Assembly (NCBI GenBank): GCA_003552885.1
Contig: PUPA01000197.1
Span: 1 to 9,400, forward strand
Direction of reading: 5' to 3'
DNA: 9,400 nucleotides
Origin: Natrialbaceae archaeon
Lineage (GTDB): Archaea; Halobacteriota; Halobacteria; Halobacteriales; Natrialbaceae
Below the pieces are notes generated by a model. The model searched no databases, was not told the DNA's origin, and saw only the letters and a list, made by a program, of their open reading frames with translations. The position numbers were made by a program, and so were the translations under genes. Shown piece after piece: positions 6,460 to 9,400 of this stretch (the first letter of the stretch is position 1; each line of letters starts with the position of its first letter).

Positions 6460-6467
6460 TATATATC
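6460..6467 (-). promoter_or_regulatory. TATA box upstream of the moxR operon
   Basis: GATATATA on the minus strand is the best archaeal TATA box in the window and lies 26 nt past the stop codon of the gene at 6492. A start site would be expected about 25-27 nt downstream, near 6436. The core is palindromic, so a plus-strand antisense start near 6488 is also possible on sequence alone, but the only minus-strand genes lacking another promoter are those of the moxR operon. Confidence 0.55.
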
Positions 6468-6491
6468 TCCGGTCGGCGTCGCGGGGAGCTG

Positions 6492-6824
6492 TCACTCGTG
6501 GACCTTCTCGACGACGAGCTCGACGTCCCCCGGCTCGACGCCGATCCGGGCGAACTGGGTTCTGACGTGCTCTTTCGCCGCCGAGAGCGCCTGCTCGCGC
6601 GTGTCGAACCCACGTGGCATCGGCGACTCGAACGCGACTCTGATCTCCCGATCGCCGAGCTCGAGTCGCGACCCGCCGCTGTCGACCTCGTAGAACTCAT
6701 CGCAGATCCAGACGTAGGGGGCCTCGCCGTCGGGTGCGCCGCTGAATTGGGGGGCCTCTTCGCCGCGCTCGTAGACGGTCCCGGTGAGCTCGGTCCCTCC
6801 GGCGCGGCCGCGAACGAGGAGCAT
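6492..6824 (-). CDS. Small conserved haloarchaeal protein (probably DUF7113)
   Basis: A 110-residue acidic protein of unknown function, beginning MLLVRGRAGGTELTGTVYER and ending VELVVEKVHE. It has a central YVWICDEFYEVDSGGS stretch (about 37-52), a short beta-like segment REIRVAFESPMPRGFDTREQ and a predicted helix ALSAAKEHVRTQFARIG before the C-terminal strand. From memory this pattern matches a family found widely in haloarchaea and numbered DUF7113; I cannot check this here. There is no signal peptide or membrane segment. The frame is open further upstream, but the Ser/Arg-rich extension (to 7019) runs antisense-like through the neighbouring regulator gene and is not credible. A TATA-like box about 26 nt before the ATG at 6822-6824 predicts a leaderless message. 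It follows the NikR-like gene on the same strand after a 73-bp gap but appears to have its own promoter. Confidence 0.8.
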   Translation of the reverse strand: MLLVRGRAGGTELTGTVYERGEEAPQFSGAPDGEAPYVWICDEFYEVDSGGSRLELGDREIRVAFESPMPRGFDTREQALSAAKEHVRTQFARIGVEPGDVELVVEKVHE

Positions 6825-6826
6825 GG

Positions 6827-6841
6827 GACCCCTACGGGGTC
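6827..6841. repeat. 6-bp inverted repeat between promoter and start codon
   Basis: GACCCC (6827-6832), spacer TAC, GGGGTC (6836-6841). It begins 3 bp upstream of the ATG of the small conserved gene and lies between the TATA-like box and the start, a place where a repressor would block initiation. It is short and could be chance in GC-rich DNA. Confidence 0.4.
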
Positions 6842-6846
6842 GCCCC

Positions 6847-6855
6847 TCAAAAGTC
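6847..6855 (-). promoter_or_regulatory. TATA-like box for the small conserved gene
   Basis: GACTTTTGA on the minus strand lies about 26 nt before the ATG at 6822-6824, which places the transcription start at or next to the start codon. It is the only A/T-rich patch in the 73-bp gap. Between it and the ATG lies a short perfect inverted repeat (6827-6841). Confidence 0.45.
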
Positions 6856-6897
6856 GTCTGAGACGCGGCCGTCGGCCGGGAGACGCCGTCGGTTCGC

Positions 6898-7296
6898 TCA
6901 CCGGGGTTCGAGGACCGCGAACGAGCCGTCGACCGAGCCGACGCCCTCGATCGACCGTCCCCGACGGACGAGCGCCGCGAGCTCCGGACGTTCGCCCTCG
7001 ACGACCAGTACGTCGACACAGCAGCCGGCGACGTGGACGTGGCGGCTCGCAGTGACCGTCTGCTCGAACTCGCGGCGGAGGGCCGCGACCTCGCGTTCGA
7101 CCTCGCCCGTCCCGTACCGGTAGCCGACCGTGACGACGCCGGCGAGCCGGCGTGGCTCCACGTCGTCGGACTCCGAGAGCAGCCGCCTGCTGCTCCGTCT
7201 GAGGAGCTCGCTCCGACCGGAGTAGCCGTGATTCTCGACGAACTCGTCGAGCCGTTCGACGAGCCGTTCGGGCATCGAGACGCTGACGACGGGCAT
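6898..7296 (-). CDS. NikR-like ribbon-helix-helix metal-responsive regulator
   Basis: A 132-residue protein with an N-terminal ribbon-helix-helix DNA-binding domain (MPVVSVSMPERLVERLDEFV then HGYSGRSELLRRSSR, residues 1-38) and a C-terminal ACT-like NikR metal-binding domain (about 52-130). The domain order and length match NikR, the nickel-dependent repressor of nickel uptake. His86-x-His88 and Cys92-Cys93 (RHVHVAGCCVDVLVVEG) correspond to the nickel-binding segment. The His-to-Cys spacing is shorter than usual, and no histidine is present near residues 72-78 (ALRREFE), where a fourth ligand is expected. It may therefore sense another metal or bind it differently. I chose the ATG at 7294-7296: it directly starts the strand sequence VVSVSMP and has a Shine-Dalgarno-like GGAGGAGGTC 11 nt upstream. 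The gene is divergent from two CobW-type GTPase genes, which are plausible targets. Confidence 0.82.
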   Translation of the reverse strand: MPVVSVSMPERLVERLDEFVENHGYSGRSELLRRSSRRLLSESDDVEPRRLAGVVTVGYRYGTGEVEREVAALRREFEQTVTASRHVHVAGCCVDVLVVEGERPELAALVRRGRSIEGVGSVDGSFAVLEPR

Positions 7297-7307
7297 ACCG
7301 TCCCGTC

Positions 7308-7317
7308 GACCTCCTCC
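7308..7317 (-). promoter_or_regulatory. Shine-Dalgarno site that supports the NikR-like start
   Basis: GGAGGAGGTC on the minus strand lies 11 nt before the ATG at 7294-7296 and complements the 3' end of archaeal 16S rRNA (CCUCC). It supports that ATG over the upstream in-frame start at 7365, and it implies a leader of some 30 nt on this message. Confidence 0.6.
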
Positions 7318-7397
7318 GTAGTAGATTTTGTTATTACGGTATCGCTGAGTAGTAATTACTAACATTGAAGGGGGTACGGATCATACTAACCTCGACT
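7318..7397. promoter_or_regulatory. Divergent promoter/operator between the regulator and GTPase genes
   Basis: The most A/T-rich stretch in the window. Its centre is the perfect 12-bp palindrome TAGTAATTACTA (7350-7361). As a TATA element it would start plus-strand transcription near 7384, about 14 nt before the GTPase ATG, and minus-strand transcription near 7328, just upstream of the regulator's Shine-Dalgarno site. Related motifs flank it: GTTATTAC (7330-7337) resembles GTAATTAC (7352-7359), and TACTAAC occurs at 7357-7363 and 7384-7390. Such repeated elements suit binding by an RHH dimer or tetramer, which suggests autoregulation together with control of the GTPases; this is inference. 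Confidence 0.55.
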
Positions 7398-8603
7398 ATG
7401 CTAGACGGTCGAATCCCGGTGACGGTGCTGAGCGGGAGTCTCGGTGCGGGAAAGACCACGACGCTCAACCACGTACTGACCGCCGACCACGGCCTCGACG
7501 TCGCCGTCGTCGTCAACGACATGGGCGAGGTGAACGTCGACGCCGAGAACGTCGCCGATCGGACCGATCTGGGCGGCGACGAGGAGATCATCGAGCTCTC
7601 GAACGGCTGTATCTGCTGTCGGCTGCGAGGGGATATGCTGGACGAAGTCGGCCGGCTCGCGGATCGTCGTGCGTTCGACTACCTGCTCGTCGAGTCCTCG
7701 GGCATCTCCGAGCCGATCCCCGTCGCCCAGACGTTCGCACTCGGCTTCGAGGAGGCGTCGTTCGATCCGACGGACACCTACGCGCTCGACACGATGGTGA
7801 CCGTCGTCGACGCCCACGGCTTCTACGAGTCGTTCGACGGCGGCGCCGAACTCGTCGACGGACCCCCGAAAGCCGAGGCCGGACGCGTCCCCGAGGAGGC
7901 GTTGATCGATCAGATAGAGTTCTGTGACGTGCTCGTACTCAACAAGTGTGACCTCGTTCCCGAGGACGCCCTCGCGGAGATCGAGGCCGTGCTCGGACGG
8001 CTCCAGCCCCGGGCGAAGATCGTCCGGACCGTCCACGGCGACGTCGACCCCGCCGAGATCCTCGGCACCGGCCGGTTCGACTTCGAGGAGGCACAGGCCT
8101 CCGCGGGCTGGAAACACGAGCTCAAACACGACCACCACCACGACCCACTGGAGGAACACGGCGTCACCTCGTTCACCTACGAGCGCCGACGGCCGTTCCG
8201 GCCCGAACGGATCGCCGACCTCCTCACGGAGCTGCCGGCCGAGCTGATCCGTGCGAAGGGCTTTTTCTGGAGCGCCGGCCGGGAGGACGTCGCGATGGGG
8301 CTGAACAAGGCCGGGAGCTCGGTCCGGGCCGGCCCGTCGGGCAACTGGCTCGCGACCTTGCCGGAGGCCGAACGCGAGCGGTACTTCGCCGCCCGGCCGG
8401 GGCTCCGGGAGGACTGGGACGATCGGTGGGGCGACCGACTCACCCGGCTCGTGTTCATCGGCCGGGAGTTCGACGGCGACGCACTGATCGCGCGCCTCGA
8501 CGACTGTCTGCTGACCGACGCCGAGATGGCCGACGACTGGGAGACCTATCCCGACCCGTTCGAACCGAAAGGGTCACGTGAACTCGCGCTCGCGGACGAC
8601 TAG
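7398..8603 (+). CDS. G3E GTPase of the CobW/COG0523 family (first copy), putative metallochaperone
   Basis: A complete 401-residue protein. The N-terminal GTPase domain has Walker A SGSLGAGKTT (12-21), the family's metal-binding CICC (Cys71-Ile-Cys-Cys74), ESSGISEP, and the guanine-specificity motif NKCD (182-185). A His-rich linker (His240 to about His255, KHELKHDHHHDPLEEHG) joins it to a CobW C-terminal domain ending with WDDRWGDRLTRLVFIG and DDCLLTDAEM. This C-terminal pattern resembles the ZNG1/YciC-type branch, whose members deliver zinc to client enzymes when zinc is scarce; other branches handle cobalt or nickel. The metal here cannot be told from sequence. I chose the ATG at 7398-7400; a TTG at 7365 would add 11 residues but lies within the promoter palindrome region. 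The stop at 8601-8603 directly abuts the ATG of the second GTPase gene. Confidence 0.92.
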   Translation: MLDGRIPVTVLSGSLGAGKTTTLNHVLTADHGLDVAVVVNDMGEVNVDAENVADRTDLGGDEEIIELSNGCICCRLRGDMLDEVGRLADRRAFDYLLVESSGISEPIPVAQTFALGFEEASFDPTDTYALDTMVTVVDAHGFYESFDGGAELVDGPPKAEAGRVPEEALIDQIEFCDVLVLNKCDLVPEDALAEIEAVLGRLQPRAKIVRTVHGDVDPAEILGTGRFDFEEAQASAGWKHELKHDHHHDPLEEHGVTSFTYERRRPFRPERIADLLTELPAELIRAKGFFWSAGREDVAMGLNKAGSSVRAGPSGNWLATLPEAERERYFAARPGLREDWDDRWGDRLTRLVFIGREFDGDALIARLDDCLLTDAEMADDWETYPDPFEPKGSRELALADD

Positions 8604-9400
8604 ATGGTTCCGGTGACGGTGCTCTGTGGCGGGCTCGGCGCGGGCAAGACCACCCTGCTGACGCGGCTGCTCGAGGACGCGAGTCGGGAGGTCGCCGTCG
8701 TGGTCAACGACGTCGGCGCGGTGAACGTCGACGCCGACCTGGTGACCGCCCGGACGGAACTCGGCGGCGGCGAGGTGCTCGCCCTGAAGAACGGCTGTAT
8801 CTGTTGTGGGCTGGGTGATGAGCTCTCCAGGTCGGTGATCGAGCTCTGGAAACGCCACGAGTTCGACGCGCTCGTCGTCGAGGCCTCCGGGGTGAGCGAG
8901 CCCGAGCCGATCGCCCGGACGTTCGTCCGCGGCCCCGCCGGTGGTCCCTACGAGCTCGACACGCTCGTCACGGTCGTCGACGCGCGGGCGTTCTACGACG
9001 CCTTCGCCGGGGAGAGTGAGCCGGGCCGGACGGGGCCGGAGGAGGACGGCTCGAAGCCGCTCGCCGACCTCTGGCTCGAGCAGGTCGAGTTCTGTGACCT
9101 GCTCGTCGTGAACAAGTGTGATCTCGTGAGCGCCGACGAGCGCGAGACGGTGATCGCACTGCTCGAGGGGCTCCAGCCGCGTGCGGAGCTCGTGACGACG
9201 GAGTACGGCCGGATCGAGCCCGGCCGGCTCCTCGCGACCGGCCGGTTCGACCGCGAGGCCGTCGGGAGGTCGGCCGGATGGAAACGAGCCGTCGAGGACA
9301 CGGCGGGCGACGGACGTGACGGGGCCGAAACCGGCCAGGACGGGATCGAAAGTGGGGGTCACGACGCCGGTGGTCACGACCACGACGGCGGTTCCCACGA
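8604..9400 (+). CDS. G3E GTPase of the CobW/COG0523 family (second copy), 3' end off-window
   Basis: Starts with ATG immediately after the TAG of the first GTPase gene, with no spacer, and stays open to the window edge (265 complete codons). It carries Walker A CGGLGAGKTTL (8-18), Cys65-Ile-Cys-Cys68, EASGVSEPEP, the FCDLLVVNKCDLV block with NKCD at 170-173, and LQPRAELV. At the window edge a His/Asp/Gly-rich linker begins (His253, His258, His260, His265), as in metal-handling COG0523 proteins. The C-terminal CobW domain is beyond the window. It is clearly a paralogue of the upstream gene, sharing the order of motifs and blocks such as GxLGAGKTT, VVVNDxGxVNVDA, NGCICC and EFCDxLVxNKCDLV. It is somewhat shorter between motifs. 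The pair is surely cotranscribed, and the second cistron would rely on termination-reinitiation. Confidence 0.92.
   Translation, partial: MVPVTVLCGGLGAGKTTLLTRLLEDASREVAVVVNDVGAVNVDADLVTARTELGGGEVLALKNGCICCGLGDELSRSVIELWKRHEFDALVVEASGVSEPEPIARTFVRGPAGGPYELDTLVTVVDARAFYDAFAGESEPGRTGPEEDGSKPLADLWLEQVEFCDLLVVNKCDLVSADERETVIALLEGLQPRAELVTTEYGRIEPGRLLATGRFDREAVGRSAGWKRAVEDTAGDGRDGAETGQDGIESGGHDAGGHDHDGGSH

Larger units (their letters stand above)
6157..6491 (-). other. 335-bp repeat-rich region between the small conserved gene and moxR
   Basis: No recognised gene lies here. From the moxR side outward it holds a 21-bp tandem repeat (6247-6293), a degenerate 30-bp tandem repeat (6303-6362), a perfect 12-bp inverted repeat (6359-6390) and an A/T-rich promoter-like patch with TATATAT (6421-6467). 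If transcription starts near 6436, moxR would have an exceptionally long leader of about 280 nt for a haloarchaeon, or the leader would carry the small ORF at 6153-6428. No Shine-Dalgarno sequence is evident before the moxR ATG, and only a weak A/T patch (CGAAATACC on the minus strand, around 6262-6270) lies closer to moxR. Confidence 0.6.

Noticed and set aside
6157..6495. N-terminal extension of the moxR frame to 6495
   Set aside because: The extra residues are Pro/Arg/Ser-rich and unlike MoxR, and the start would lie upstream of the TATA box and inside the preceding gene's stop region.
7297..7365. Upstream start of the NikR-like gene
   Set aside because: The extension (LVITTQRYRNNKIYYGG...) reads through the A/T-rich promoter, whereas the ATG at 7296 has a Shine-Dalgarno site and begins the RHH strand.
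7365..7397. Alternative TTG start of the first CobW-type gene
   Set aside because: It would place the start within a few bases of the promoter palindrome. The ATG at 7398 directly precedes the family N-terminus RIPVTVLSGSLGAGKT.
8574..9398. A 274-codon minus-strand frame at the right edge
   Set aside because: Antisense to the second CobW-type gene, whose plus-strand frame contains Walker A, CICC and NKCD motifs.
1..9400. CRISPR array, tRNA or rRNA genes
   Set aside because: No regularly spaced identical repeats of 25-40 bp, and no tRNA cloverleaf or rRNA-like conserved stretch, was seen on either strand.

Overview
The window looks like part of a haloarchaeal (class Halobacteria) chromosome. 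It is very GC-rich, most encoded proteins are acidic (Asp/Glu-rich), TATA-like boxes sit about 25-30 nt before start codons with little or no leader, and several genes are familiar haloarchaeal types (a short zinc-finger SUI1/aIF1, a NikR-like regulator, a small acidic conserved protein). I cannot name the species.

Left part (1-1540): the right two thirds of an IS200/IS605-type insertion sequence. It holds the 3' end of the HUH transposase tnpA, a complete tnpB RNA-guided nuclease gene coupled by a 4-nt GTGA overlap, and a right end with two hairpins that doubles as the likely scaffold of the TnpB guide RNA. The element stops only about 13 bp beyond the 3' end of the translation initiation factor gene SUI1/aIF1 (1553-1849, minus), so the predicted guide would read into the SUI1 stop region. 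The left end is outside the window.

Middle (1920-6156, minus strand): a tightly overlapping operon, moxR AAA ATPase -> DUF58 protein -> TgpA-like membrane transglutaminase, each junction being a 4-nt ATGA overlap. It is a conserved but biochemically little understood membrane/envelope module. It is preceded by a 335-bp region (6157-6491) with a good TATA box, a perfect 12-bp inverted repeat and two tandem repeats. That region is either a long structured leader or a small Pro/Arg-rich ORF that itself ends in an ATGA overlap with moxR.

Right part (6492-9400): a small conserved haloarchaeal protein and a NikR-like ribbon-helix-helix regulator on the minus strand. Divergent from the regulator are two back-to-back G3E (CobW/COG0523) GTPase genes on the plus strand; the second runs off the window. 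The 101-bp divergent promoter carries a perfect 12-bp AT-rich palindrome placed to serve both directions. The arrangement suggests a metal-homeostasis locus in which the NikR-like protein may control the GTPases. The regulator has lost one canonical nickel-ligand histidine and has a shifted cysteine spacing, so its effector may not be nickel.

I found no tRNA, rRNA or CRISPR array. The best candidates for something not yet described are the regulator plus tandem GTPase locus and the repeat-rich region before moxR.
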